This document shows, piece by piece, positions 1-10,670 of a stretch of 46,248 bases of DNA. The first letter of the stretch is position 1; the number at the start of each line of letters is the position of its first letter. Below the pieces are notes generated by a model. That model saw only the letters and a list, made by a program, of their open reading frames with translations, had not been told where the DNA came from and searched no databases. This stretch comes from Chrysochromulina tobinii (Eukaryota > Haptophyta > Prymnesiales > Chrysochromulinaceae): assembly GCA_001275005.1 (NCBI GenBank), contig JWZX01002972.1, forward strand, positions 1 through 46,248, written 5' to 3'. Made by a program: the position numbers and the translations under genes.

Positions 1-2
1 AC

Positions 3-410
3 CATGCAGAGAAAGTCGCCGCGCGCCACATCGTCGCGTCCTTGGCCGAGGAAGAGCCCGACTTCATTGAGCACGCGACCCTTCTTATGTTTGAGGCCCG
101 TGTGCGCGCGATGCAGAGCCCGGAGATCATTCCCTTGCCCAACGGGCCCGGAATTGTAGTCGTCGGGAGCTCGTCGAGGCTCCGAGGAGGAGGCTTCCAG
201 TCTGGCGGTTGCCAGCGGTCGACGACGCCAGCACCCGCACGCTTGGGTCGCAACATGGAAAAATGCGGGTTGCGGGAGTATAGACGATGCACCCGCTTTT
301 GTGAAATTCCGAAATTCCCATTTGCAATTCCGGCCCCCAGCGGCATTGGAAACCATGTGAAAATCCCAGATTCCAAGATTAGGATTACATTTCCACGGAG
401 TGTAAGGTGA
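3..410 (+). CDS. 3' end of a truncated gene, unknown
   Basis: The frame is open from the window edge to a stop at 408-410, while the other two forward frames close within the first 200 bases. The first 60 or so residues look like real protein (mixed hydrophobic and charged, with two short helix-like stretches around codons 10-35). From about base 180 onward the translation becomes basic and low in information and runs into the AATTCC-rich repeat zone, so the true end may lie earlier, for example through a splice site I cannot place. No family is recognised. The alternative is that only bases 1 to about 180 are coding. Confidence 0.3.
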   Translation, partial: HAEKVAARHIVASLAEEEPDFIEHATLLMFEARVRAMQSPEIIPLPNGPGIVVVGSSSRLRGGGFQSGGCQRSTTPAPARLGRNMEKCGLREYRRCTRFCEIPKFPFAIPAPSGIGNHVKIPDSKIRITFPRSVR

Positions 411-419
411 CAGTATCTA

Positions 420-657
420 GGCTAGGATTACAATTCCCAGTTTCCGAGTTTGAGCCTCAAATTCCCGATTCCACGACTTTTGATGGAAACTGGGAATTTC
501 AACGTCATGGAAAGGCTAGGATTACAATTCCCAGTTTCCGAGTTTGAGCCTCAAATTCCCGATTCCACGACTTTTGTTTGAAACTGGGAATTTCAACGTC
601 ATGGAATTTCGAGGGGGCTAGGATTACAATTCCGAAATTCCGGGATTTCAATTCCAA
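420..657. repeat. 94-base tandem repeat with nested inverted repeats
   Basis: Two nearly identical copies start at 420 and 514 (GGCTAGGATTACAATTCC...), with a truncated third start at 616. Copy 1 carries a perfect 14-base inverted repeat, AATTCCCAGTTTCC at 432-445 against its reverse complement at 485-498. Copy 2 keeps 13 of 14 pairs. Between the arms lies a second small palindrome (TTTGAG/CTCAAA type). The block is richer in A+T than the flanking genes and lies upstream of the BTB-NHL start codon, so it may be in its promoter or 5' UTR. Confidence 0.85.
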
Positions 658-754
658 GTCCGCCCCTGCACTGTCGCCTCACCCGAGTGTATTACATGTA
701 ACTCCCGCTCCCTCCTCAGTCTCGTCAAATCGTCAAAAACTTCATTCGTTTCAT

Positions 755-2632
755 ATGGTGGACGCACCTCCGGCCAAGCGCTTGCGGCGCGTAAGCGTAA
801 GCGACGAGAAAAAGTCGTCCTCGTCGTACGCTGTGCAGCGTGCTGATTCGTTAGCGACGCGTACGCTCGCGGCGATGTACGAAGAGACGGCGCTCATGGA
901 CTGCCGTCTGATCATACATGAGAAGGAGGAGCAGGTGGTTTTCCATGCTCACCGCTCGGTGCTCGCCGCCAGTTCCCGCCCGTTTCATTCGATGCTGCTC
1001 GGGGAGCTGCGAGAGGCATCCTCGGTGCACAATGAGCTCACGCTGCATGAGGTAAGCGCAGCACGCCTCGCCGATCTTCTCAAGTTTCTCTATGGGCACC
1101 CTGTGGACATCGGACCGGAAACGGCGCTGCCACTGTACCGCGTGGCGGACATGTACGAAGTTCTCGATCTCGCCGACCTTTGTTGCGAATACCTGATGCT
1201 TCAGGCGGATGACGTCTCGCAGTGCTGCTTGATGCTGGCTGCGGCGGACGCGGTGCACTGCGCGCCGGTCGTGCAGCACTGTATCCGGGTGATCACGCGC
1301 CACTTCGAGGCGGCGTCACACCACGAGAGCTTCCTGCACGTACCACGCCCGCTACTCGTCTCGCTGCTCGCGGATAAGGAGCTCTTCGTGCGATCTGAGT
1401 CGGAGGTGCTCGATGCCGTCCTTGCGTGGCTCGACTTTGACGAAACACGGCTCCCTGCTCTTCCCGAGCTGGCGACGCTTATCCACTGGCCGCAGCTGCC
1501 AGCCTCGCGCCTCGCGTGGCTCGAGATCGAGAGGCCCGCGCTATTTTACCCCGGCACGCCGCTGACAGAGTACTGCTACGAGGCGTACCGCTACCAAGCG
1601 CTCAAACGCGCGCCGCAGCGTGACGAGGCACTGCTAGCACGGCTCAGTTGCCCACGAACGCGCCGACGCCCACGGCAGCGCTTTAACGCGTCGCAGCTCG
1701 CATTCGTTATGGCGGTGGGCAAGAAGGGGCAGGGGCAGAGCGAGTTCAACTGCCCCGAAGGCATCGCTCTCTCGAGCCAGGGCTGCATCTACGTCGCGGA
1801 CAGCCTCAACCACCGTATCCAGGTCTTCGATTCGAACGGAGCTTTCCTCCGTGCCTTCGGCCAGCACGGCTCATCGAATGGCGACTTCAACATGCCAGGC
1901 GGCGTGGCGGTAGGATCGGACGAGCACGGCAATGAGATCGTCGTGGTGACCGATCAGGGTAACGGCAGGCTCCAGCTGTTCAACGCCGAAGGCGAGTTCC
2001 TACGCGTCATCTCAAGCGCCGGCTCAGAAGATGGGCAGCTCCTCGAGCCGACAGGCGTGGTGATCTCGCCCAAAGGCGACGAGGTCATCGTGGCGGACTA
2101 TCAGAACTGCCGGGTCCAGGTCTTTGATCTCACCGGCCGCTTCTTGCGTAAGTTTGGCAGCCCGGGAGAAGGTGAAGGGCAATTCAAGCACCCGTCGGGC
2201 ATCGCCCTCTCGCCCGATGGACACCTGGTCGTGGCCGACTACCAGAACGACCGGCTGCAGTGCTTCGACGTGGCGACAGGCCGCTTCTTGCGCACCATCG
2301 GCCGTCCCGGCGACCAGGCGGGCGAGTTTGAGCGCCCATTCGACGTGGCCATCGCTTCGGATGGCCACATCCTCGCCACAGACTATGAAAATCACCGCGT
2401 CCAAATCCTCTCGCCCGACGGCGAGTACGTGAGCCACTTTGGCACGCAAGGCTCCGGCATGACGCAGTTCGACTCGCCCGGCGGTGTCGCGGTCAGTGTG
2501 GACGGCGACGTCGTCGTCGTCACCGACTGTGGCAATGGGCGCTTCCACCTGTACCGAGACCAATCGGAGATGCATCCGCCGGCACCGCCCCCAGCCGCAG
2601 CTGGCCCGCCCCGATCCAAAGGCGGTGCGTAG
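755..2632 (+). CDS. BTB-BACK-NHL protein, probable CUL3 substrate adaptor
   Basis: The product is 625 residues long, starting at the first in-frame ATG (755); the upstream part of the frame has no ATG. Residues 7-12 (AKRLRR) look like a short nuclear localisation signal. Residues about 45-150 form a BTB/POZ domain (LMDCRLIIHE, FHAHRSVLAASS) and about 155-265 a BACK-like helical region. Residues about 320-615 hold six NHL repeats of about 47 residues each (typical blade: P-G-IALS-G-IYVADS-NHRIQVFD-G-FLRAFG), enough for a closed six-bladed propeller. BTB-BACK proteins of the kelch class recruit CUL3 ubiquitin ligases, with the propeller binding substrate; here the propeller is NHL instead of kelch. 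The role in ubiquitination is inferred from architecture only. Confidence 0.85.
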   Translation: MVDAPPAKRLRRVSVSDEKKSSSSYAVQRADSLATRTLAAMYEETALMDCRLIIHEKEEQVVFHAHRSVLAASSRPFHSMLLGELREASSVHNELTLHEVSAARLADLLKFLYGHPVDIGPETALPLYRVADMYEVLDLADLCCEYLMLQADDVSQCCLMLAAADAVHCAPVVQHCIRVITRHFEAASHHESFLHVPRPLLVSLLADKELFVRSESEVLDAVLAWLDFDETRLPALPELATLIHWPQLPASRLAWLEIERPALFYPGTPLTEYCYEAYRYQALKRAPQRDEALLARLSCPRTRRRPRQRFNASQLAFVMAVGKKGQGQSEFNCPEGIALSSQGCIYVADSLNHRIQVFDSNGAFLRAFGQHGSSNGDFNMPGGVAVGSDEHGNEIVVVTDQGNGRLQLFNAEGEFLRVISSAGSEDGQLLEPTGVVISPKGDEVIVADYQNCRVQVFDLTGRFLRKFGSPGEGEGQFKHPSGIALSPDGHLVVADYQNDRLQCFDVATGRFLRTIGRPGDQAGEFERPFDVAIASDGHILATDYENHRVQILSPDGEYVSHFGTQGSGMTQFDSPGGVAVSVDGDVVVVTDCGNGRFHLYRDQSEMHPPAPPPAAAGPPRSKGGA

Positions 2633-3171
2633 GGAGACAGGACACGCCAGTGTGCCCGCGACGACGAGCAAGCCGCCGCACCACCTTCTGTCTACTGTAC
2701 CTCGCATATTACGGCTTTACCCCTCACTCCGCTCACTGCCACGCGTAGACAGAAGCACAGAAGGTGCGTCGAGGCTGATGGTCATACGTGAAACGAATCG
2801 TGATAGGTATTAAGGTAATATAATCGAATGGGGTACCCAATGGGATGCTCGGTCCTCGGACAGACGGCAGGGAGAAAGCCCGAGCCCGCGTGTAATTAAC
2901 TAATCGCGTATCCCGTGCTTCGGTGCTTGGCGTTGCTTCCTGATCCTGTGAGATTCTGAAGATCTGAACTCGTGCTCCTCGAGGATCTGAACCGGTCTAC
3001 GTACCGTCGTTTGTCCGTGGGCCGCGCGCTGGGCCGAGATATGTGGTCAGAACCCTGAGTCCACAGTCCTCACTTATTGTCACACTATGCCACACGGAGG
3101 GTCTCCCCCGCCCCCGCAGCCATTCACCGTCGGAATCGCGGATACATCGAGGACGAGCCGCCTATCGGCGC
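2633..3171. other. Convergent intergenic region, no gene seen
   Basis: This stretch lies between the stops of two converging genes. It contains a short direct repeat (GATCTGAAC near 2962 and 2984) and an A+T-rich patch around 2810-2830. I see no RNA gene or conserved open frame. Confidence 0.5.
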
Positions 3172-4365
3172 CTATATTGAGGGTGGCGAGAGGGCGTGCG
3201 TTAGGCGCGACATGACGGCAGCGATCCGTTCATCGGCTGTCTGCCGCACGAGTATGGATTTGAGCGCGCGTCGCTCGAAGTCTCGCCGCTGCGATGCGAA
3301 CTCGACGCAAAAGTGGCTGAGCTGCCGCTGCAACTCTATAGGCGGGCGCTCCTCCTGCGCACCGTGGTTGATGCACAAGCGAGAGCACATAACGCCGCCA
3401 TCGACCTTCCGGAAGAAGCGCGTCGAGCCACGCCCGGGGAGGCTCGACGATGCGAGCGTCGGGAAGGCGGGCGGCGGCTCGGGTACCCGTAGGCTCTGGA
3501 CCACGAGAGCCTCCTCTGAGTCTGTCGGCTCGAGAGGCCTGCTCGGCAGAGCGTGCTCGTCGAAGTTCTTGTCGGCGTGCGGGTGGACGCGGCGGATGAG
3601 AACCCCGACGCGCCCGTTGTGTGCCTGTGGCCCCCACAGACCCTCAGGGTCGTCGATGTAGATGAGCCGCGTCTCGACGTCCCCAGTCTGCTCGTCAACT
3701 CGGCACTGTGCCACCCACCCTCGAGCCTCCGTGTCACGCGTGAACTCAAAGGAGCCGTCGGCGTAGTACGTGTGCTTCTCGCCGTTGCAGGTGGTGGTCC
3801 AGCCGACAAGCCATGCGGGCAGACGGCGTACCAGGCGCAGCCGCGGGCAACGCGCGTGCAACTGTTGCACGATAGAATAGCCGACAAGAGGGCACGCAGT
3901 GAGGTCAACCTCGACCAGGGTAGCAGCCAGGCTGGAGCTCGATGAGGCTAGTTGGCGGACCCCGCGGTTGGTGACCTGCGGCTGATTGCGAAGGTCGAGG
4001 ACCTCGAGGCATGGCAGCTGCTCGCTCAAGACGAAAAGGTGCTCGTCATTAATGTGCGATGTGTGATCGGCTATCGCCGCCGGAAGCCGCAGAGTTGTTA
4101 GCATCCGCAGGGGCGCCAACGCGAGGCGCATGGAGTGCAACGATGGTGCTAAGTCGGAAAGGTTGTGCGACTCGACCATGCGGCACGATGCGCGCAGCAG
4201 CCTGACAGCATTGAGGGACTCCACGCTTATCCGCGCTAACGTGGCCCACTGCCTCACTGTAGCATGCTGGAAGATCTGACACAGAAGGTCGGCCGGGAGC
4301 GCGGGAGGCTGGGATGCAGAGCCCTCGTCCATCGCGAATAGAAGCGGATGGTGACCCTCCTTCAT
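3172..4365 (-). CDS. F-box protein with LRR-like region
   Basis: The product is 397 residues from the first ATG (codon 4363-4365); a second ATG 12 codons later is equally usable. An F-box-like motif lies near the N-terminus (ALPADLLCQIFQHATVRQWATLARIS). It is followed by leucine-rich segments resembling LRRs of the AMN1/F-box-LRR type (LPCLEVLDLRNQPQVTNRGVRQLA, then ATLVEVDLTACPLVG). The C-terminal half has no recognised domain, has a Trp-Gly-rich stretch around residue 260, and ends in a basic helical tail. By family it would be an SCF ubiquitin-ligase substrate receptor; the substrate is unknown. It diverges from the filamin-type gene, with 247 bases between start codons. Confidence 0.6.
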   Translation of the reverse strand: MKEGHHPLLFAMDEGSASQPPALPADLLCQIFQHATVRQWATLARISVESLNAVRLLRASCRMVESHNLSDLAPSLHSMRLALAPLRMLTTLRLPAAIADHTSHINDEHLFVLSEQLPCLEVLDLRNQPQVTNRGVRQLASSSSSLAATLVEVDLTACPLVGYSIVQQLHARCPRLRLVRRLPAWLVGWTTTCNGEKHTYYADGSFEFTRDTEARGWVAQCRVDEQTGDVETRLIYIDDPEGLWGPQAHNGRVGVLIRRVHPHADKNFDEHALPSRPLEPTDSEEALVVQSLRVPEPPPAFPTLASSSLPGRGSTRFFRKVDGGVMCSRLCINHGAQEERPPIELQRQLSHFCVEFASQRRDFERRALKSILVRQTADERIAAVMSRLTHALSPPSI

Positions 4366-4387
4366 CGCGAACAGGAGCGGATTCTCG
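4322..4387 (-). repeat. 33-base tandem duplication at the F-box gene start
   Basis: Two 33-base units (4322-4354 and 4355-4387) encode the near-identical peptides PLLFAMKEGH and PLLFAMDEGS. Each contains an in-frame ATG, so the duplication doubled the candidate start codon. Confidence 0.7.
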
Positions 4388-4612
4388 ACGGTGGTGGAGG
4401 GAATTGGCAGGTGAGTGCTAAGCAGGAAGACTGTGAAGCGGCTGTATTCCACCCAAACTAAACATCTAAACCTGGAATGTCCTCATCCATGTAGGTTCGG
4501 TCAAGACTTCGAATGGCGTCGAGCCGAAACTGCCCGCCCGGGAAAATCGCCGATCTCTCCGCGGTTTTGAAGAGTGAGCAGGTGAGAGGGAGCAGGTGTG
4601 AGTCACACCAGC
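4366..4612. promoter_or_regulatory. Divergent promoter region with AP-1-like palindrome
   Basis: This is the 247-base space between two divergent start codons. A palindrome with 7-base arms (GGTGTGA-G-TCACACC, 4595-4609) sits three bases before the filamin ATG and contains TGAGTCA, the classic bZIP AP-1 core. The position is unusually close to the ATG, so a role in the mRNA is as likely as a role in transcription. Confidence 0.4.
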
Positions 4613-7600
4613 ATGGCTACGACGAGTCGTCTGCAGAAGCTGCAAGCAGCATGCGAGGTGCGCACCAAGTACGGTCTAGATCATCCGCCGTCCTGCATTT
4701 GTCAGCAGCAGCAGTCATTGATTGTGCCGCCGCCGCAGTCAGTGCCCGCCAGCACCACCCGACCCGGATCAGCAGTGCAACCGCCGTCGCGCGTGGTGGA
4801 GGCGCAGCCCAAGCCGGGCGCGGCCACACCGCGGCGCCTTTCATCCACTGCCATTCCCGCAGTTAGCAACGGCTCTAGACCGCGGCCATCAACGGCTGCG
4901 CCTCCAGAGGTGCCACAGCAGCGTGCACCGCCGACAGGTCCACGAGTACCTCCGCAGACCGCGCCGCCGACACGTCCCACGCCGCCGCCCCCATCGCCGC
5001 ACGCAACGCCTCCCGTGGCCGTGTCTGCTGAAGCCGCCTCCGCGCCGATCGGCCCGCCGGGCGTGGCGTGTGCAGCCACTAGCGATGTTATTGGTGATCA
5101 CGCTCGGCAGGGGTTGCTGCAGCAACGCTCTCGCTTCACCGTGGTGCTCCGCGACTCGTACGGCACGCGGCTGCGCAAAGGCGGCGACAAGGTGCGCGCC
5201 TCTTCGCGCGGGCCTGGCCCGCTGCGCCCTTCAGTTGCCGACGAGGGGGATGGCAGCTATACGGTCACATACCTCGCGACTGTGTCCGGCACATACGCGC
5301 TCTCGCTCTCAGTCAACGCAGCGCCGCTCGTCGGCTCTCCACTCGAGATCGCCGTGGAGCCGTCGGTGGCGCACGCGCCCTCGTGCCTGGCAGACGGCAG
5401 CGGGCTGCGCCTCGCCGTCGCGGGCGAGCCCACCTCATTCTTCGTGCGTGCGCACGACGAGTTTGGCAGACCCAAGATTATGGGAGGCGAGAGGTTCGAT
5501 GCGATGGCGCGCTACGTGGGAGGGCTGCTGCCCACGCCCAGCTCACCAGCCAAGGCGGCGCTATCCTCCAGCCCCCAGCTCTCGCCGCGCGACGCCGAGC
5601 GCCGAGCGTACCTGGTCTCCTCTTCGCCCCTCGGAGAAGCCAACGGCACGCTCTCACGCTCGGCCGCTACGAGCGTGCCGCCAACGGCCAAGTCACCGGG
5701 CGTCGTCACGCGGAACGAGTACGAGCTGCCCATCCTCATGTCGGACCTGGGCAACGGCAGCTACGAGGGACGGTACACGGTGCGTTACACCGGCCAGTAT
5801 GAGCTGCGTGTCGAGCGCGATGGCGTACCCATCGGCGGCTCACCCTTCGCGCTGCGCGTCGTGTCTGGGCCGAGCGACCCGGCCTCATGCACACTGAGCG
5901 GCGAGGGTGTGCGCGTGGCTGAGGCCGGCGTGCCCTCGAGCTTCCAGCTCCTGGCGCGCGACCGTTTCGGCAATGCGCGGCGCGCCCAGCCGCTCGTCAA
6001 GACCAACGGAATGGCGTCCGAGGATGCGTTTGACGCGACGCTGGTACCGCTGCGCCTCGAGCATCCGAGCGCGCCCATCAAGTGCCGAGTGGTACCGACT
6101 CCCGACGGCGATGCGTACGAAGTCCAATACACGGCATGTGCGGCCGGCGAGTACGAGGTGCGCGTAGGCCTGCGCGGCGACTACCTGAGCAGCCGCCCGA
6201 CGCTCACGATCCTCCCGACCAAGACATCAGCCGCCGCTTCCACGGCCGAGGGCGAGGGGCTGCTGAGCGCTGTCGCGGGCAGCCGTGCGACCTTCACGAT
6301 TGTGGCGCGCGACCGCTTCGGAAACGCGCGCGACTGCGAGGAGGACATCTTCGAGGTCGCCATCCGGCTCGCTGGTCGCCCCGCCGGCGAGGGCGCCGAC
6401 AGCGCCGACGCCGAGGACGACTTTGGGCATGCGGGTTGGGAGAGAGCCTACGGCGAGGATGCGGGCGCCATCGTGGGCGAGGTCTACCGGCAGGCGGACG
6501 GCACGGCGGCCGCGGTGCTCGTGCCGCGCACATCGGGCCTCGGCTGCGTCGACGTCACGCTCGGCGGCGAGCACATTCGCGGCAGTCCGTTTAGTACGCG
6601 CGTCTCGGGAGGGCCGCCCACCGCATCTGCCTCGTCCGTGAGCGGTACGGGCGCACGCACGGCCGTCGCCGGCGAGCTGACGGCATTCGTGGTGCACGCC
6701 CGTGACTCGTTTGGCAATCACACCGCCCAGGGCGAGCCGCCGACGGTGCGCGTGTGGCCAGGCGCAGACGCGGACGTACGCAGACCGGCGCACGTCACGG
6801 CGCCCGACGGCGCGCTGACGATGAGCGACAATGGTGCGTGGTCGCCGGCGCGCTCGCCGCTAGCAGGCTCGCCGGTGGGTGTGCACGAGCGGCTGCCGCC
6901 CGTGAGCGCGGCGGTGGTGCCGGTGGGCGAGGGCAAGTACTCGGCCTCATACACGGTCGAGACGGCGGGAGAGTACCTGCTCGAGGTGCGCATAGGACGC
7001 GAATTGATCGTAGGTGCGCCCTTCCGCCTGAGCGTCGTGGCGGGCGCCGCGCACCCGCCGAGCTGCCGGCTGCTCCGCGCGGGGCCCGCCGCGGTCACGG
7101 CCGGGCAGACGGCGCTCGTGCGCTTCGAGGCGTGTGACAAGCGCGGCAATCGGTGCACCGAGGGCGGCGAGCCCTTCGAGGTACACCTGACGGTGGACCC
7201 CACCGCTGGCATTGAGCTGCCGGCCATCGCCGAGGCCGCTGAAGAAGCGGCCGCGGCCGCCGACGCGCTCGCTGCGGACGCGGACGGCGGTGCCGCGGGC
7301 ACCGACGCCGAGGCGGTGGCCGCTGGCGTGCTTCCGGACGTGAACCCGGCAGTGACGGCGCGCCGACGGCAGCAGCAAGTGCCGCCCACGCCCACACTGC
7401 TTGACGAGCTGAGCGGCATGTACACCCTGGGGTATGGCTGGAGCCGCGCGGGTGCACTGAAGCTCACGATCAAGCTGCACGGTCTGCACATTGGCGGCTC
7501 GCCGTTGGGGCTGGCGGTGCTGCCCGACGAGCCGCATGCGGCGCACTGCGTGCCATACGGCCTCCACCTGAAGACGAGCGCCACGGACACGCCGCTGCGC

Positions 7601-10142
7601 ATCGGCGTGCTGCTCCGCGACCGCTTCGGCAACCCGTGCGAGCAGTCGCCGCACGGGGTTGCGCTCGTCCTACGCGGGCCCGCCGAGGTGCACGGCGAGC
7701 TTGAGCACGTGCGCCGTGGCGCCGAGGAGGAGGTGACCGCCGTCGCCGCCGTGACCATCGCCGGACGGTACTGGGCGCATCTGTCCCTGCACGGCCACCC
7801 GATCGGAGGGTCGCCGTACCTGATCACTGTGCGCCCGTCCGCCGCGAGCGCGGCCGCCTCGAGCATATGGGGAGATGGGCTGCACACGGCAATGGCGGGC
7901 GTGCCCGCATACTTTGCAGTGCAGCTCAAGGACGCTCTCGGCAACGCCACCGCCGATGGCGTCGAGGAGCTGACTGCGCGCGTCACCACGCCCTCGGTGG
8001 GCGCGCGCATCGCTTTGCCCGCGGCGCCCTCGGCCGACGACGAGGCGACCGGCGCACTAGCGGGCGATGGCTCAGGCGGCGACGCCGCGGTGGGCAGCCG
8101 AGGCGTACCTGAGTGCTCCCTCTACCATGCCTACGACCACGCACCACTCAAGAAAGGCGGCGCCGGCGCCGGCGGTGGAGGCGGAGGCGGAGGCGGAGGC
8201 GGAGGCGGAGGCGGCGAGGCCGACGGCGCCAACGGCGCGGCTCTCGTCGCGCAAAGTGGCTTGGGCGACGGCAGCTCTAGCCCCGGTCTTCTGAGCGGTG
8301 TGTGGCGCACCCTGACCGCGGGACGTCACTACCTTCACATTCAGTTGCGTGGCGAGCCGCTCCCCGGAAGCCCTTTCCCGATCACGGTGCTCGGTGGGCA
8401 CACGCACGCGGGCTCGAGCACGCTCTACCGGCAGGCGGGCGCCGCGGACGCGCTGCAGCCGGGCGAGCTGGTGCTCTGCCAGGTCCTCGCGCGCGACAGG
8501 TGGGGTAACCTACGCGGCGAGGGCGGCGACGACTTTCACGTTCACGTGCGTGGCGGCGCGCGCCCGACCGTGCAGGAGCTGCGCGACCTCGGCTCGGGAG
8601 AATACGAGCTGCGGCTCGTGCTCCCCCTTTCTGGCGACTTTTGGCTGCACGTGACGCACCAGAAGCTCCACCTCAACGGATCGCCCATGCGCATCAACGT
8701 CGCATCGCCCGGCGGCGGCGGCGGCGGCGCTGGAGGCGGCGAAGGCGCCGCCGATACGGACTGGCACCACGAGACTGGCATGTCCAGTCCGCGCCTGCCG
8801 CATCCACTCAGTGGGCGAGCGACGCACAACGGCGGACCCCCGCAGGGGAGCAGCCCGCGCCGCAGCACCAACCCGGCCAGCCCCCGCCAGCTGGGCGGCA
8901 GCCCGCGGGCGGTGGCACCGCCGAGGCCACCGACCGGCACAAGTGCCGCCCTGATGCACCCCGGGCCCGCGCCAAGCGGTCTGATGGGGATGCTCAGTGC
9001 AGGCGTTCTCGAGCTCCCCTCGCCACGCGAGCCGCGGAGCGTGCCGCGCCCGTACCCGTCCCCGGGGGCACCCGCCGACCCCAAGGTCGGGCGTCACTGC
9101 GTCCAGCGCAGCACCCGCCGCGGCGGTGGGCGGCTCGCCGCGGCCGCGCCCAGGGGGCTCGGGGCTCCCTGGGCGCGTTGAGGAGCTGGGGGTGCGCGGT
9201 GTGCGCAGCGGTGCCGTCGCCGGCAGCAGCGGGCCCCTCTCGCCACGTGGTGGCTCCCTCCGCGCCAGCTCGCAGTCGACCTCGCCGCGCCAGCCGTGGC
9301 GCGCGGGCGTTGCGTCTGCCATGCCGCCGCCGCCGCCGCCCGCGGCCGTGCCGTCGCCGCCGCAGCAGCACAGAGCGCCGCCCGCGCCGCCGTCGGCCGC
9401 TGCGGTCACACGGCTCTCTTATGCGGCATTGCCAACCAACACTCGCGTGCGCTCGGTGGCCTTGGGCGAGGGCTTGCACCGCGCGGCGGCTGGCGCCGCG
9501 GCGAGCTTCTCCATCGTGTGCCGCGACTCGAGCGGGCGTACGCTGCGGCCGCCCGATCCATCGGTCGTGCATCTCGCGCTCGAGCTTCCACCCGCCGCGG
9601 CCGTACCACTCGCTCTGCCGCCGAGTAGCGTCCCGCGCGAGGCGCCGGGCACGCCGGCGCCCGAGGTACACATGCTGAGCTCACAGACGAGCGCGGACGG
9701 AGCCGCGTTGCTCGTAAGCTACATGGTGCGCCGCGCGGGCAATGCGCTGCTACACGTGTGCCTGGACACGACGCCGGTGCATGGCTCACCGTTCACGGTG
9801 AGTGTGCAGCCTGGCCCGACGGCCGCGTCCACCTCGAGTGCGCAGGGGGCAGGCCTCGTCCATGCGCTCGTAGGCGTCGAGGCCGCCTTCGTCGTCACGG
9901 CCTTCGATGCCTTCGGCAACCGCAAGCACTCGGGCGGCGACCGCTTTCAGGCTCGCCTCATCGGCGACGCGGACGGCAAACCAGTCAGCCGCTGTGAGCT
10001 CATCGACTGCGAGGACGGCACCTACCTATCGCTCTTCACACCGGATGCAGCGGCCGCCGGCAAGAGCGCGCGTCTTCATGTGACCATCGGCGACGTGCCC
10101 ATCCAAGGCTCGCCATTTGCCGTCACCATCCGCGCAGCATAG
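4613..10142 (+). CDS. Filamin-repeat protein without actin-binding domain; frame change near 9080
   Basis: The ATG at 4613 opens a frame that runs to 9181. A second frame, open from 8985 to 10142, continues the same domain series, so the gene must contain a 3k+1 base step between 8985 and 9181 (intron, one-base indel or frameshift). After a Pro-rich N-terminus of about 145 residues come nine filamin/ABP280 immunoglobulin-like repeats with the usual marks (a D-x-F/W-G-N motif in most, and GSP-F at each end). A Pro/Ser/Gly-rich linker follows, then repeats ten and eleven in the second frame. There is no calponin-homology pair, unlike animal filamins. Repeat insertions include a poly-Gly run. 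The protein is probably a long scaffold; whether it is cytoskeletal or extracellular is not shown, and no clear signal peptide is seen. Confidence 0.75.
8173..8214 (+). repeat. GGAGGC microsatellite coding poly-Gly
   Basis: A GGAGGC hexamer is repeated about seven times inside filamin repeat 8 and encodes an uninterrupted Gly run in a loop insertion. Confidence 0.85.
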
Positions 10143-10670
10143 AGGCAGGGGTAATGAGGGGTTATGAGCCATTTTATATGATGATGAGATCCCGGATAAG
10201 GAAGCTTCTAGCTTGAAGGCGACCGGACGGAAGGAACGTGTACACGTCACGTGCGTGAGCGCACTCAGGCAATTCTTTGTCCCACGAATCAAAGACCTAA
10301 GACGAGAGTCGAGAGGACGAGACTCACCTTACGCGTTACGGTGGGGACCTACGTGGTACGACGTACGTCGTACGTGTTTTATTCATTATTCCCGTTTCCG
10401 AACGGATAACGCGCACGACTACGCATCGAGACTACGCACTACGGACTACTGAAGTGAGCAGAGGACGGGACCTTGACGATGCAGTCTTACAAGACTAGCA
10501 CCACCATTTTTAGTACATGCGCATGCCGATCGTTCGAGCTGCACGCTGAGTGGTCAAAAAAGTAGTCAAAGATGACTTTTTAGGAATCTGACAAAACAAA
10601 CCTCACACTGTCTTGCCCGCCGCGCCCTAAACGAGGTGTTGCCCCTTCCGACCGCGAGACGCGGGGTGAG
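10143..10670 (+). promoter_or_regulatory. Upstream region of OSCA-like gene with perfect 18-base palindrome
   Basis: These 528 bases hold no convincing gene. GTACGACGTACGTCGTAC at 10356-10373 is a perfect palindrome and contains a nested GTAC. Nearby are short repeats of ACTACG (10418-10450). The segment precedes the 10671 ATG and may be its promoter. Confidence 0.45.
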
